From positions 65,932,439 through 65,996,438 of the forward strand of contig NC_086034.1 in the NCBI RefSeq assembly GCF_036323735.1: DNA of 64,000 nucleotides, written 5' to 3'. The notes beneath the pieces were generated by a model. It was not told the origin of the DNA, did no database searches, and saw nothing but the letters and a program-made list of their open reading frames with translations. Made by a program: the position numbers and the translations under genes. This DNA is from Rattus norvegicus. Taxonomy: Eukaryota; Chordata; Mammalia; Rodentia; Muridae. Positions 1-11,689 of the stretch are shown here, in pieces; the first letter of the stretch is position 1; each line of letters opens with the position of its first letter.

Positions 1-513
1 CTTATCACTAATATAGAGACATGAAATGCCATCCAGTAAGAAGCCAGTAGCAAGTTTGCAGTCTGACCCATAGGAGAACAGCACATGCCCCTGGTCTGTA
101 TCGATTGCTACAGGGTCCAACAGACCACAGACTCACATGTCAGATAGGACAGTGATTCCAGATCTATCTTCCAGGTTACCATTTGTGAACTACACACATT
201 TCAGAGGGGGAAGGTTTGGGGAGTGGGTTGCTGAACTGGAAGGAAAATTTGAAAGTTATAATGGATCATGAGAGTAGCATAGCTCTGATTAACATTCTAG
301 AAGCCTCCTCATTTAGGATGGATGAGCTGAACCACAGTGTATACTCCCTGGATCAATTACAGGGTTAGTAAACAGTCCTAAGGTCGGAATCTGTATTATA
401 CAACTGATCCAGCTGTGGGACTATCAATACCGGAAATATGAGTAGTCCAGTAAACACACTATTTTATTAAAAGTCTAAGTATAGTATGTTATGTGGATTT
501 TGTTCCCTGTAGA
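1..513. other. Non-coding, nothing recognised
   Basis: A/T-moderate sequence without a credible open frame or a repeat I could name. Confidence 0.5.
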
Positions 514-697
514 CTAGTGACTCTCAACCTTCCTAATGCTGCAACCGTTTGATACAATAGTAATGTTGTGATAACTCCAACCATAAAATTATTTTGTGGC
601 TACTAAATAACTAATTTTACTACTGCTATGAATTGTACTGCAAATATCTGATAGGCAGGCTATCTGATCTGCAGTCTCCAAAGGAGAACTACTGCTA
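514..697 (+). mobile_element. URR1-like DNA transposon fragment
   Basis: The segment begins with the characteristic terminal motif CTCAACCTTCCTAATGCTGC and runs through the CCATAAAATTATTTTGTGGC core to a degraded opposite end (CCAAAGGAGAACTACTG). This matches the rodent non-autonomous hAT-type element URR1. The copy is diverged. A reverse-orientation relative lies at 60650-60818. Confidence 0.75.
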
Positions 698-1618
698 TAG
701 AAGATTAGGGTTCATTCTTCTTACTCAATGTTGAATTTATGGCCTAGACTATAGTTTTTACATTTAGTCACATAAAATTATTCTCACAACATATTTATAC
801 AACAGTTCTGAAAAGTAATGAGTCTTGTATCTGTCTTGCCATTGGGCAGAAGAAAACAATAACACTCTATACAAGGTTCCATGATATTTCCAGGGCGACA
901 TAGTTGGTAGTAATATGGCAATTTTTTTTCTGTTTTAGTTCTTTTTTTAGTCACTCTCCCTCATCACAGGGTTTTAAATGCACCGAAATGGAGGAAATAT
1001 CCACACTGTGAGGTTCAATCATAAGTTTAAAAATAGCCATGGGTTGTATTAATATTAGTTGTGATGAACAAAGTTGGTGACCAAGTTAGATGAATCTGGA
1101 TGAACAATGGGGTGTAATTTTTATAGAGTCTCCAACATTGGTACATACTCCTGATTCCTAAAGTACATGTGAAATTCACAAATATTTCTTAACACATATA
1201 ATCTACATCTTTATTAGTGTAGTAATAAACTACTTTTTTAGTAGTTATGTGACTCTTACCTGGTCTGGGCCCAATACCAGGTTCAAAGAAATTGAAAAAG
1301 GGGAAAGTGTAGACTTCAAATGTGCTCATGCTTAAAACTCAACTGCTGTCTGCAGTTACTTTCATCGAGGATTCTTAAGCAGAATCCTGTTTACAATTAG
1401 ATCCTTGAACAAAAGGTAATTTTCTAAGGTGGAGGGGGACGAGTCATTATTGGTGTCTACTCTCCATGATGAGATATTTCCTTGGATTCTTACATCTGCC
1501 TATGAAACAGATAGTATTCTGTTTTAAAGATGAAGGGGAAGCTTATAATTTTCAGGCACTTAATGAAGGCGACATATCCAGAATTGTATCACCACCATGG
1601 GAGAGAATTAGAGTTCAA
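698..1618. other. Non-coding, A/T-rich, nothing recognised
   Basis: No open frame with coding character and no named repeat seen. Short T-runs occur at about 920-945. Confidence 0.5.
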
Positions 1619-1621
1619 GGC

Positions 1622-1654
<33 letters not shown>

Positions 1655-1656
1655 CA
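1619..1656 (+). repeat. (CTGT)n microsatellite
   Basis: Perfect tetranucleotide repeat of about nine units. It creates spurious Ser/Val/Cys-Leu open frames on both strands. Confidence 0.95.
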
Positions 1657-1875
1657 AAGCCAAGCTTTCTCTTCCACAACACTTTCTTTTGAAAGTCACA
1701 GGAAATGGGAAACAGGTCGAATGGTGGATAACTCCTAAATGGCTATTCTGTGCCCTACTCCTTGGAACGAGGAAAAACATTAAACCATAGAGATTGCAAT
1801 GGAAAGAAGAAATCCGTTCCTATTGAAAGACTTTTCACACAGAAAATATATACAGATTTCTTTTTTTCTTGGATC

Positions 1876-2292
1876 GATTTATTTATTTATTTATTTACAT
1901 TTCAAATGTTATCCCCTTTCCCAGTTTTCCATCTATAAACCCCCATCCCATCCTCCCTCCCTTTCTTCTATGAGGTTCTTTCCCCACCCATCCACCCACC
2001 CTTTCCCACCTCCCCTCCTTGACAGTCCAACCTTGGCAGGACCAAGGGCTTCTCCTCCCATTGGTGCCCAACAAGGCCACACTCTGCTACATATGCAGCT
2101 GGTATAGTCTTTGGATGATGCTTTAGTCCCTGGGAGCGCTGGTTGGTTGATATTGTTGTTCTCATGGGGTTGCAAACCCCTTCAGCTCCTTCAATCTTTT
2201 CTCTAACTTCTCTATTGAGGACCCTGTTCTCAGTTCAATGGTTGGCTGTGAGCATCCACCTCTGTATTTGCCATGCTCTGGCAGAGCCCAGC
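1876..2292 (-). mobile_element. L1 3' UTR fragment, antisense
   Basis: Read on the minus strand this is a rodent L1 3' end. The (ATTT)n/AACATTTGAAATGTAAAT-type terminus lies at the left. The polypyrimidine tract, the GGTCCTGCCAAGGTTGG motif and the GTTGCAAACCCC motif follow to the right. It is truncated near the CTCTGGCAGAG motif. Confidence 0.85.
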
Positions 2293-2704
2293 TTTGGGGA
2301 CTAATGAATGTTGCAAAGGCACAGAAATCAAGGTTAATGTTCTTAAAATCCAAAGTGTTTTTTTTTCTCCTTTCTATTAAAGGAGAAAAGTCTGATAGTA
2401 ATTTTAAATTCAATTCATAAGATATCAAAAGCATAAAGTGTTTATGAATACCTTCAACAATGGCCTAAATCCACCACACTGAATGCTATAAAACCAACGG
2501 CTGAAGGGAAAGGCGCGGCAATTGAGATGAGTGCTGGGAGCCAGAAGAGTTGAGCCCACAAGGCCTTATAGAACCACAGGCAACTAAGGATTGCTGGGGG
2601 CAGGAAAGACAAAGTGAAAGGTCAGGATTATGAACCTTCTAGGAGACATTATGTAGAGTAGAATGTCTTTATACACTTGGAATAAGTAAAAAAAAAAAGT
2701 GAAA
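2293..2704. other. Non-coding, nothing recognised
   Basis: Mixed-composition sequence between two L1-derived segments, with no supported gene. Confidence 0.45.
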
Positions 2705-3240
2705 ACATAAAACATAAGAATAATAACCAATAAGCCGTCTTTCATCAAAATAAGGAAAAGCTTTAAAAAATACATTATAAATTAAATATTGATGCAAGCC
2801 ATGGACTGGCAGAAATTATTCACAACACATCCACGAAGATAATCGCAGCACACGTAGCTAGGAAACACTCAGGACTCAATAATGAGACAAATAAACAGAC
2901 AAATGAACAAAAGATATAAATAGACACGCCAATGGAGAAAACATGGATAAAAATAAGCTCATTAGGAAATCATCGGAGAACTATCACTTAAAACTAAAAT
3001 GAAATGCCATTACATGCACACTGAAAAAATGCTAGATAGATCAAGAAATCGGACTGTGCCAAATGTTGTAGAGAAAATTGAACTTTTGCATACTACCAGT
3101 TGGAATATAAAATGCTGTGGCCATTTTGGAGAACCATCTTGCAGTTTCTTAAAACGTCTCATATCTGCCCTGGATGACCCAGCTAGTCTACTTCTAGGGT
3201 TTTACTCAAGGAGAAAAAAAGCCTTTGTGTGCCTAATCCA
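2705..3240 (+). mobile_element. Ancient L1 ORF2 fragment
   Basis: Diverged plus-strand similarity to the C-terminal part of mammalian L1 ORF2 and its flank. Visible motifs are AAAATGAAATGCCATTACATGC, GTTGGAATATAAAATG, GTGGCCATTTTGGAGAACC and GATGACCCAGCTAGTCTACTTCT. Frames are broken throughout, so it is an old fossil and not a gene. Confidence 0.7.
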
Positions 3241-4884
3241 GTTCCCAGTGCTTACATTGCCCAAATGAAGTTGAGGAAAATAGCAGTGGTTAAATTCCAG
3301 ATGAAAGTGCAATGAGTCTAATTTAATTCACTCTCCATATCCAAGGGAAGCCAAAGGGTCTTTTTCAAAAGCTGCAAATGCACGGAATCAGGGAATGATG
3401 ATAGAATTTTAAACAGTAGAAATCAGTAAAGTCAGAGTAAATGTATTACTAGTGATCAAAATCTAGCCCTACTAATCTTGTGAAAGATTTGGGAATGGTC
3501 ACACTGAGGACTTTTATGAACTCTTCAGGAGCTATTGGTTTACCAACAGTTAAATGCCTGTGCTTTCTATGCCTGCTCCAGGATCTCATGGTGCTGTTCA
3601 TTCTGTTTGAAACCGGAAGTTTATTCCTTTTAAGTGCTGAAGAGTATATCTGAGCAGGGATAGTTGACGTAATTTAGACTTGTAACTTCATAATGAAAAT
3701 TTTGGTTCAAGCTGCCATGGTTGCACAATGAACTCTGAAGCTGCCTCATGGACTCAAGTGGGCTTCTTCTGGAAGAACACTGCGAGAGTCTGCTCCAGGA
3801 AACCCAATTAATCTACGAGGAAAATGTCTCCACACACCGATACAGATGGTTTAAGTGACTCTGCCTCCTGGATTCTAGAACTTGGTACAAAAGCTGTGCC
3901 TCTGTGCAAAGTCAATTTAAGTCCCAGACCCCCAAATATATTAGGCAACCAAGTATTGATGGACCTCTGAGAACAGTTTCTGAATCAAAGATAACAACTA
4001 AAATAAAAAAGGCCATTGTTGGTAGGAAGACCACTTGAAAGGAAAAATCTTATCTCAAGAGAGCAAGAGAACAAGGGTTTAGCTACGGAGAGAGAATAGG
4101 GTACTTCAAAATGAGCCTCTGTTACCTCACATGTGATGTCTTCACAGGCTAATGTGTTTGAACACTTCGTCCCCAGCTCCTAATGCTTTTTGGGATGTTT
4201 GGGGACCTCTAAGAGGAGGGACTTAGCTGGAGAAAAATAAAGGCTTATCAGGGGAATATAGACTACCGGGAACTGGCTACAAATGTTACATTCTGGCAAA
4301 GACCACGTCCTGAAAATCCAAGCAAGGCTGAGTTCAAGTGCTAGACGGCATGGCTTTCAGGTGGTGGTATGGTTTTTGCTAACTGCATTTACCCAGATTT
4401 ACAGACAGGAAAAGAAAGCAGAGGAAGAAAAGAAGATTGACTAGAAAGATGAAAAAATGTTCAGTAACTGCTGAGGATGGGACAAATACTAGGAAAGTGG
4501 CTGGTAAGACCTTTGCTGTTAAGGAGATCAGTAACCCCACACTTTGTATTGGAGCAACAGGAAAGCTGCCTGAGGGCAGGACACCACAAATCCATCAAAG
4601 GACCTTAGCTTGTAAAATGTGTGAATTCATTTGAAAGAGACTCTGAACTAAGCTAGCAGCTGCACCCCAGCAGGTCCCCCAAACGGCTGCCCAAGGCAAG
4701 TTTTCCCATATTCAGCCATGAAGATAAACAGAAGCTGCTTAGCTGTATCTCAAACTGGGAAATGCAAGAGTAAGGTGGGTGTGTCTCATGCCAAGGCACT
4801 GTGTGAGTGGTGTTGGGTTTTCTGCTCTGAGCTCCTGAGTTGGCAATTGTCCCTGTGAGGATGAAGCCTAAATTGTGGTGTGGA
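3241..4884. other. 1.6 kb non-coding, nothing recognised
   Basis: No repeat family or coding frame could be named. Short open frames here lack codon bias and homology. Confidence 0.4.
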
Positions 4885-5266
4885 TCTCAGGAGATTAGCC
4901 CAAAACATGGGCTATTTCCTAATGAAAGCTGTAGGTGACAGACTGAGCTGGCATAAGCAGCCCCAGGTAGTGCTGGCAGCAGAGCAAGGAACAAGGAACA
5001 GGCTTCTAACATCTTTTGGATCCCAAATGATGCCACCAAAGGCCTCAACTTACACACTTGGAGCTGCAAGACTTGGTTTTTGCTGTTTGTTTCGGTCTCG
5101 TTTGGACCAGTATTTCCTTCTGTCCTGTGCCATTGTATATGGGGTGCATAAATTTGTGTTTTTGATTTAACAGGGACTCACAGTTGGGAGACTGCCTTGA
5201 GTCTCAGAAGAGACTTCGAATTTTGGTAATTTCACAGTATTGGAACAGTAAGACTACGGGACTATT
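4885..5266 (+). mobile_element. Rodent interspersed repeat, left half (split by L1)
   Basis: The sequence around GTCTCGTTTGGACCAGTATTTCC, GTGCCATTGTATATGG and GAGTCTCAGAAGAGACTT is a motif series I recognise from a common rodent mid-repetitive family, whose database name I do not assign. It continues at 6882 after the L1 insertion. Confidence 0.6.
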
Positions 5267-5280
5267 AAAACTGAGCCAAA
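5267..5280. repeat. Left target-site duplication of the 5281-6867 L1
   Basis: AAAACTGAGCCAAA is repeated exactly at 6868-6881, directly after the A-tail. The first bases overlap the A-tail, so the true duplication may be 11-14 bp. Confidence 0.92.
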
Positions 5281-5284
5281 ACAC

Positions 5285-6147
5285 ATGGGCACTGGAAAAA
5301 ATTTCCTGAACAAAACACCAATGGCTTATGCTCTAAGATCAAGAATCGACAAATGGGATCTCATAAAACTGCAAAGCTTCTGTAAGGCAAAGGACACTGT
5401 GGTTAGGACAAAACGGCAACCAACAGATTGGGAAAAGATCTTTACCAATACTACAACAGATAGAGGCCTTATATCCAAAATATACAAAGAACTCAAGAAG
5501 TTAGACCGCAGGGAAACAAATAACCCTATTAAAAAATGGGGTTCAGAGCTAAACAAAGAATTCACAGCTGAGGAATGCCGAATGGCTGAGAAACACCTAA
5601 AGAAATGTTCAACATCTTTAGTCATAAGGGAAATGCAAATCAAAACAACCCTGAGATTTCACCTCACACCAGTGAGAATAGCTAAGATCAAAAACTCGGG
5701 TGACAGCAAATGCTGGCGAGGATGCGGAGAAAGAGGAACACTCCTCCATTGTTGGTGGGGTTGCAGACTGGTACAACCATTCTGGAAATCAGTCTGGAGG
5801 TTCCTCAGAAAATTGGACATTGAACTGCCTGAGGATCCAGCTATACCTCTCTTGGGCATATACCCAAAAGATGCCTCAACATATAAAAGAGACACGTGCT
5901 CCACTATGTTCATCGCAGCCTTATTTATAATAGCCAGAAAATGGAAAGACCCAGATGCCCTTCAACAGAGGAATGGATACAGAAAATGTGGTACATCTAC
6001 ACAATGGAATATTACTCAGCTATCAAAAACAACGAGTTTATGAAATTCGTAGGCAAATGGTTGGAACTGGAAAATATCATCCTGAGTGAGCTAACCCAAT
6101 CACAGAAAGACATACATGGTATGCACTCATTGATAAGTGGCTATTAG
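5285..6147 (+). pseudogene. L1 ORF2 C-terminal remnant, frameshifted
   Basis: The frame from 5285 encodes about 220 residues typical of the C-terminal part of L1 ORF2p (region after the reverse transcriptase), including the cysteine-containing CWRGCGERGTLLHCWWGC stretch and the LLGIYPKD motif. At about 5945-5952 the homology switches frame. It continues in the frame ending at 6147 (motifs MWYIYTMEYYSAIKNN and SQKDIHGMHSLISGY). A single-base deletion near AAAGACCC fits. The endonuclease and catalytic RT domains are absent. It is a dead fragment of the enclosing retrotransposon. Confidence 0.93.
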
Positions 6148-6719
6148 CCCAAATGCTTGAATTACCCTAGATCCCTAGAACAAACGAAACTCAAGACAGA
6201 TGATCAAAATGTGAATGCTTCACTCCTTCTTTAAATGAGGAAAAAGAATACCCTTGGCAGGGAAGGGAGAGGCAAAGATTAAAACAGAGACTGAAGGAAT
6301 ACCCATTCAGAGCCTGCCCCACATTTGGCCCATACATATACAGCCACCCTATTAGACAAGATGGATGAAGCAAAGAAGTGCAGACTGACAGGAGCCGGAT
6401 GTAGATCGCTCCTGAGAGACACAGCCAGAATACAGCAAATACAGAGGCGAATGCCAGCAGCAAACCACTGAACTGAGAATAGGTCCCCTATTGAAGGAAT
6501 CAGAGAAAGAACTGGAAGAGCTTGAAGGGGCTCGAGACCCCAAAAGTACAACAATGTCAAGCAACCAGAGCTTCCAGGGACTAAGCCACTACCTAAAGAC
6601 TATACATGGACTGACCCTGGACTCTGACCCCATAGGTAGCAATGAATATCCTAGTAAGAGCACCAGTGGAAGGGGAAGCCCTGGGTCCTGCTAAGACTGA
6701 ACCCCCAGTGAACTAGTCT

Positions 6720-6792
6720 ATGGGGGGAGGGTGGCAATGGGGGGAGGGTTGGGAGGGGAACACCCATAAGGAAGGGGAGGGGGGAGGGGGAT
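6720..6792 (+). repeat. G-rich polypurine tract of the L1 3' UTR
   Basis: Multiple G-runs of four or more separated by short A/T/C spacers could fold as a G-quadruplex on the + strand. Such tracts are a conserved feature of mammalian L1 3' UTRs. Confidence 0.8.
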
Positions 6793-6867
6793 GTTTGCCC
6801 GGAAACCGGGAAAGGGAATAACACTCGAAATGTATATAAGAAATACTCAAGTTAATAAAAAAAAAAA

Positions 6868-6881
6868 AAAACTGAGCCAAA
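6868..6881. repeat. Right target-site duplication of the 5281-6867 L1
   Basis: Exact copy of 5267-5280 following the A-tail. Confidence 0.92.
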
Positions 6882-7330
6882 TGCATTTTGTAGTAGGAAA
6901 TGGCCATGAGTCTATGAGTGTTGGAGGTGGAATACTGTGGCTTAAATGAGCTTGTTCCCTGTAGGGTATGAACATTTGATCCCTAGCTGGTGGCACTGTT
7001 TTTAGAGGTTACAGAATGTTTAAGAGGTAGGGTATTGTTGGAGGAAGAAGGTCCCTAGGAACAGGTCCTTACGTGCAGATGACTCTTGGTTCCCTTCTGT
7101 TTCTTTCTTTCTCTCTCTCCCCTCCCTTATTCTGCTTCGTGTTTTTCTGAAATATGAGCAAAGTTCCATGGTCCTTTTAGCACAGCCGCGAGCCTTTCCT
7201 CCTGTTGCTGTACTTCTCCTGCTATGATGGATGGACAGTAGTCCCTGAGCATGAGCCAAAATCAATTCTTCCTCTTTAGGTTGCCTCTTGTTAGGTTTTT
7301 GGTCACACTGATGATAAAACTAATTAATAT
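6882..7330 (+). mobile_element. Rodent interspersed repeat, right half
   Basis: Continues the repeat begun at 4885, with ATGCATTTTGTAGTAGGAAA and GGCCATGAGTCTATGAG. It ends with the GAGCCAAAATCAATTCTTCC and AGGTTGCCTCTTGTTAGG motifs common at the 3' end of such rodent repeats. The family name is not assigned. Confidence 0.6.
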
Positions 7331-7935
7331 AACATCCAAATCAAAAAAAAAATTGGAAAAGACACTAAAAGAATTGCAGAGCTAAAATTGAACAATCTTT
7401 TTCTATAAGTGTTACAAGCTTAAAACCTAAAACAAACCATAATAGAATGGAAAATTAAAGAGAAAACAAAACAAAACAAAAGAAATCAGAAGACCAGCCC
7501 AAAGTCAGAATAGTTCAGAGTGAGAGTATAAGGAAATGGACATATGACATTTGTCAAAAAATAATTCAAAGTCATCATCTAAAATATGAAGTTATCTTTT
7601 TCTAGAATAAAAAGACTTTGAAAATTTATCAACACGAGGACCTTCATATTTTAGAGTATCGGGGCTAAAGAAAGCATTCGATAAGCTTCTAAAAAGAGCC
7701 TACTTCTCAAAGATAAGGGAATTACACTGGATTCAGATCTTATTGCACATACAGAGAACTACAGAGAGCAGAGCGATGTAGTCTATATTCTAAGGGAAAT
7801 AAATTCCAACCTAGAAATTTGTACTCAGTAAATGATCAGTGAGTCTTCTATCATTTACTCTCAAGTATCCTTCCTTGGAAAGCAGCTGAAGGATATACTC
7901 CAATAAAAACAATACTGTAACCCCTGCCCTAACCA
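7331..7935. other. Non-coding, A-rich
   Basis: Contains a short (AAAAC)n run at about 7463-7482 and otherwise A/T-rich sequence with no recognised gene. Confidence 0.5.
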
Positions 7936-8128
7936 GGCAACCAAACCAACCAACCAACCAACTCACCAACCAACCAACCAACTAACCAACTAACCAATCA
8001 ACCAACCAACCAACCAATTAACCACACAACCAACCAACCAACTAACCAACTAACCAACCACACAACCAACCAACCAACCAACCAACCAACCACACAACTA
8101 ACCAACCAACCAACCATCCAACCAACCA
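7936..8128 (+). repeat. (AACC)n tetranucleotide repeat, about 190 bp
   Basis: Imperfect CCAA/AACC tandem repeat with interspersed AACT and ACAC variants. The strand is almost free of G. Confidence 0.95.
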
Positions 8129-8544
8129 GATGACCAAGGAGTAGATATTGTATCTAGAAACAAGTTTCTCTGGGGAAAAGAAAGCTTCCCTGATAGACAG
8201 TGAATGGATATGGCGAATGGATATTTGGATGATCAGAGAGGGATTTGAGGTAGATTTAGGAATAAGCGCCTATAAAGGTAAGTAACTTGAAAAGAAATCC
8301 AAAACAATTGTTTGTTTTATGGTAAGTAAAATATTTAATTGGAACAGAATTTTAGTCAGTTTACTGTATGGCTCACTTCTGAATTATAGGAATGATTATA
8401 AGGATATAATTTCTGAATATTTAAGTTTTAAAACTTCTGATAGTATATTACATTATACCAATGTTTTATCTCATACAGGCCAGGCTGTCTTTGAACTTGT
8501 GATTTCCCTGTCTTAACTTCTTAAATAGCAGAGTTTTTTTAAAA
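8129..8544. other. Non-coding, nothing recognised
   Basis: A/T-rich linker without supported features. Confidence 0.45.
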
Positions 8545-8960
8545 TATTTTTTTTAATTTTTGAAGTTATAATGATAATATTTCTCCCTTCCTTTTACTGC
8601 TCCCAAAGACTCCTATATACCTCTCTTCAATCACATTCAAATGTATGGCTTCTGTTTTTCAATAATTGTTGTTACTTGCATATATAACTTATTTAGTGTA
8701 TATAATATTACTTGTATGCATGTTTTCAGGGCTGAGCACTTGAACTGTACAATTGATAAGCATGCTTTTCCCTGTGGAAGACCACCTCTCCTGCTACCAC
8801 CTTTCCTCAGTTGCCTATAGTTCTTTATGTAGGGTTGATGTTTCATGGGCTTCTCCGTTTGGTTTGGCGTGTTTGTTGGTGTCATCCTTGTTCAATAGCT
8901 GATTTTTTAATGTGTCAACATGGTAGATCTGAGTGGGACTCCTTGTAGAAACAGTTGTGG
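8545..8960 (-). mobile_element. Old rodent L1 (Lx-type) 3' UTR fragment, copy 1
   Basis: Contains GAAGTTATAATGATAATATT, ACTCCTATATACCTCTCTTC and TTGCATATATAACTTATTTAG, typical of an antisense Lx-type L1 3' region. The first 170 bp are closely repeated in the same direction at 9945-10120. Confidence 0.6.
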
Positions 8961-9400
8961 ATGATCGGACCTATATTACTAACCCTCTAATGACCTTTTC
9001 TACTCTGGTTGCTACAATAGCACTGAGTGAAATGAAGATTTTTCCATGAAAGAATTCAAACATGCATTCAAAGTGCATATCCAGGAACACATATAATATC
9101 TTCATTATAGATGGTAAAAGGGGGTGGTGAGATTGGGAATAGAGATGCTCTTTGGATGTGGGGGGAGCATGGTTATTAGAAAAGATTATGATATAGTTTG
9201 TCTTTCTTTTAAAACTATATCTAGGCAGAAAAAATGGCACTATCCAGGGCCCATGGTGTATTTGGTTTGATCTTACAAAGAATAAAGATGAAGCTACAAG
9301 CATATCTAAGTAACAGATTGTAAAGATTACGGACATGCGAAAGGAAGGAACGAGAGTTCTTTGGTCCCAAGACATTTCAGCTTATTTATCATTCTGTCTT
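8961..9400. other. Non-coding, nothing recognised
   Basis: A/T-rich with short degenerate frames only. Confidence 0.4.
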
Positions 9401-9463
9401 TCTGTCTGTGTGTGTCTGTGTCTGTGTCTGTGTGTGTGTGTGGTATGCATGTGTATGTGTGTG
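9401..9463 (+). repeat. (TG)n-rich microsatellite
   Basis: Interrupted TG/TCTG repeat ending in GTGTATGTGTGTGC. Confidence 0.9.
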
Positions 9464-9479
9464 CATTTGGAGATGAGAG

Positions 9480-9731
9480 ATGCACATTAAGTGTCTTACT
9501 CAATTTCTCTTCAATTGATTTTGACGCAGGGTCTCTCATTGAACCTGAAGCTCACAATTGGCTAGACTGGCTGTTCAGTGAGCCCCTGGGATCCACCTTT
9601 CTTTGTCTCTCAGCAGTGGGATAACAGATTCAACTCCACACTTGACCTTTAAGTGACTGCTGACGATACAAACACAGGTCTTCATGCATACACAGCAAGC
9701 ACTTCACCAGTTGAGTTGTCTCCCCAGTCCT
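9480..9731 (-). mobile_element. Composite tRNA-head/B1-tail SINE (ID_B1/B4 class)
   Basis: Read on the minus strand, a tRNA-like head (GGACTGGGGAGACAACTCAA) is followed by a B1-like body ending in GAGACCCTGCG. The motif CTCTCATTGAACCTGAAGCT on the plus strand is characteristic of this family. The exact subfamily is uncertain. Confidence 0.7.
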
Positions 9732-9944
9732 CTGAATTCTTTTGAGACACCATAAACTTATGAGACTCTTATCAGTGAATGTCTTTAAATCCCATCGTTA
9801 GAGAGTAACAAAATCAAAGGGCTAGAAATAAAACCTCAAAACCACAAAACAACTAAAAACATTCACCTATCGACAGGGGAAGGAATCAAAAAATAGTATG
9901 TTAATTTAACTTGATGAAGAGAACACATCTATTAAAGTTTTTAA

Positions 9945-10120
9945 GTTTTGAAGTTATAATGATAACATTTCTCCCTTCCCTTTGCTCCTTCCAAAGACTC
10001 CTATATACCTCTCTTCAATCACCTTCAAATTCATGGCCTCTGTTTTTCACTAATTGTTATTACATGCATATATCACTTGTTTAGTCTATATAATGTTATT
10101 TATATGCACATTTTATCTAT
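9945..10120 (-). mobile_element. Old rodent L1 (Lx-type) 3' UTR fragment, copy 2
   Basis: Nearly the same sequence as 8550-8715 (shared ACTCCTATATACCTCTCTTC and TCACTAATTGTTATTAC-type motifs), in the same orientation. It is either a second insertion or a local duplication. Confidence 0.6.
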
Positions 10121-10288
10121 TAAAGAGTTGTTAATTTTCTAATATTCTAGAATAATTACAATTGGATTATCATAGTAACACAGCAAAGGATATCCTCTTA
10201 TTAATCCCATTTTAATCATTTTTGTTTTTCATTTATGTTTTTAATATCAAGAAATCAATATTCTGATATTTTCTCCAAACATTTACTA

Positions 10289-10342
10289 TTTTTTATTTTT
10301 TATTGGATTATTTTGTATTTACATTTCAAACATTAATTTTCC
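10289..10342 (-). mobile_element. Very short L1 3' terminus, antisense
   Basis: TTTTTATTGGATTATTTTGT followed by ATTTACATTTCAAA is the reverse of the conserved rodent L1 end. Confidence 0.6.
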
Positions 10343-11659
10343 AGTATGGCTAGGTCAGTCACTTTGACTAAGGGGCCACCCCTACAAAGGCAGGCTCACC
10401 TTAAGCCATGCTAAAGATGCAGGCAGAATAACTAACTAGTATTAACTAGTTGTTTGATGAGGCGTCATACTTTACTGTCTCAGAACTTCTGCACCTAATG
10501 CAAAAGCCAATAGACTGAGCCATTTTGCATCATAAGTTTGCTTGTTTTTTTTCTGAGTTGTCCAGAAAAGTGTGACTTTTCCATAACTTCTTTCTGAACA
10601 TTTTCTAAGCATGCCTTTCTTAGCACTTTGGGTTTCTCCTGTGGCAAAACTTCGGGCTTTCTTACCCTTTCTCTAAAGCTCTCTTGCCTGCCATGTGGCT
10701 GTCTGTTCACTATGTGTCCGCTCTTCGTACCAGCTTAAATGGCATTGCTTTTTTCTCTCTCCCCCCACTTGCCCGCCTTCTGGCAGCTGCTGATGTTTTA
10801 GAGTTTGCCTACCTGAGTTTTTCCTTTAATCCTATAGTAAAATTGTCCCTGTGCTTCTATTTGAGCCCACCCTTAAATTCTTTTATTAATGAGACTAGGA
10901 ACTCCAAAGGGGGAGTCTTGACTTCCCCTGGATCACAGGGGTTTAGTGAGGAAAAGAAATTAGCATGTCTGTCTTTAGCATAGACCGGCTAGAGGATGGA
11001 CTTCATTGTCCCTTTGCTGGGACTGTCAAGGAATATAAACTGGTGAGAAAGATCTCAAGAGGGTACATACATGCTCCTTGATGTCTGAGGCATACTTGAA
11101 TTGGAGACTGCAGCATTCTCTGAATAATTCTGAAGGCCAGGGCAGCCACAATGACAGAGCAGAATGAGCAGGCTTGTCTGTTTTCATGTGGCCTGGAGTG
11201 GATGTTTGAGTTGCCTAAGAGAAGGCTATGAAATGGTAATGCTACCTTTGAAGTGCCTGGCCCCAAAAGTGTCTTGCTGGGCTAAGAGAAAACCATAGGA
11301 ACAGATTGGGATGGGAGGAGAGCTACCATTAAGGGAGAGTTTCAGGAGGTAAGTAAACACCAGAACCATGTAGTGTAGAGTACTTACAAAGTACCTCAGG
11401 AAGTATTGTGTTTCTTATATGTTAGCGTTTGTATATCTGACCAAGTGACTCACTGACAGTCAGGTGTTGTTAATCAGGAACAGCTAAATTTCAGAGTAGC
11501 TTCCACCTCTGGCTCTAAATGACTCTACCCCATTTTCACTGGTTCATCAAAGAGGGCAATAGCCCAATTGTTACTTTGGTCTGTTGTGGGCTTCCTTTGG
11601 GGGATAAATAGGTGTGTATGTGCGCATGTTCATGCCTTTAACCATGCACAAGTATGTGC
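10343..11659. other. Unclassified region, possibly LTR-derived
   Basis: About 10360-10980 has the mixed, gene-less, open-frame-rich look of an old LTR, but I could not match it to a family or find paired ends. The remainder to 11659 shows nothing recognisable. The minus-strand frame at 10495-10710 (71 residues) has no recognised homology. Confidence 0.25.
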
Positions 11660-11689
11660 ACGTGTGTGCGTGAGTGTGTGCGTGCGTGC

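Larger units (their letters stand above)
5281..6867 (+). mobile_element. 5'-truncated L1 (rat type) with ORF2 C-terminus, 3' UTR and A-tail
   Basis: A sense L1 insertion of 1.59 kb. It contains the end of ORF2, a 3' UTR with a G-rich polypurine stretch (6720-6792), the terminal GAATAACACTCGAAATGTA motif, AATAAA and an A-tail. It is flanked by perfect target-site duplications and interrupts an older rodent repeat whose halves rejoin across the duplication. The truncation removes ORF1 and most of ORF2, so it cannot move by itself. Confidence 0.96.

Noticed and set aside
7936..8128. CRISPR-like regular repeat array
   Set aside because: Simple tetranucleotide repeat without unique spacers, in mammalian DNA.
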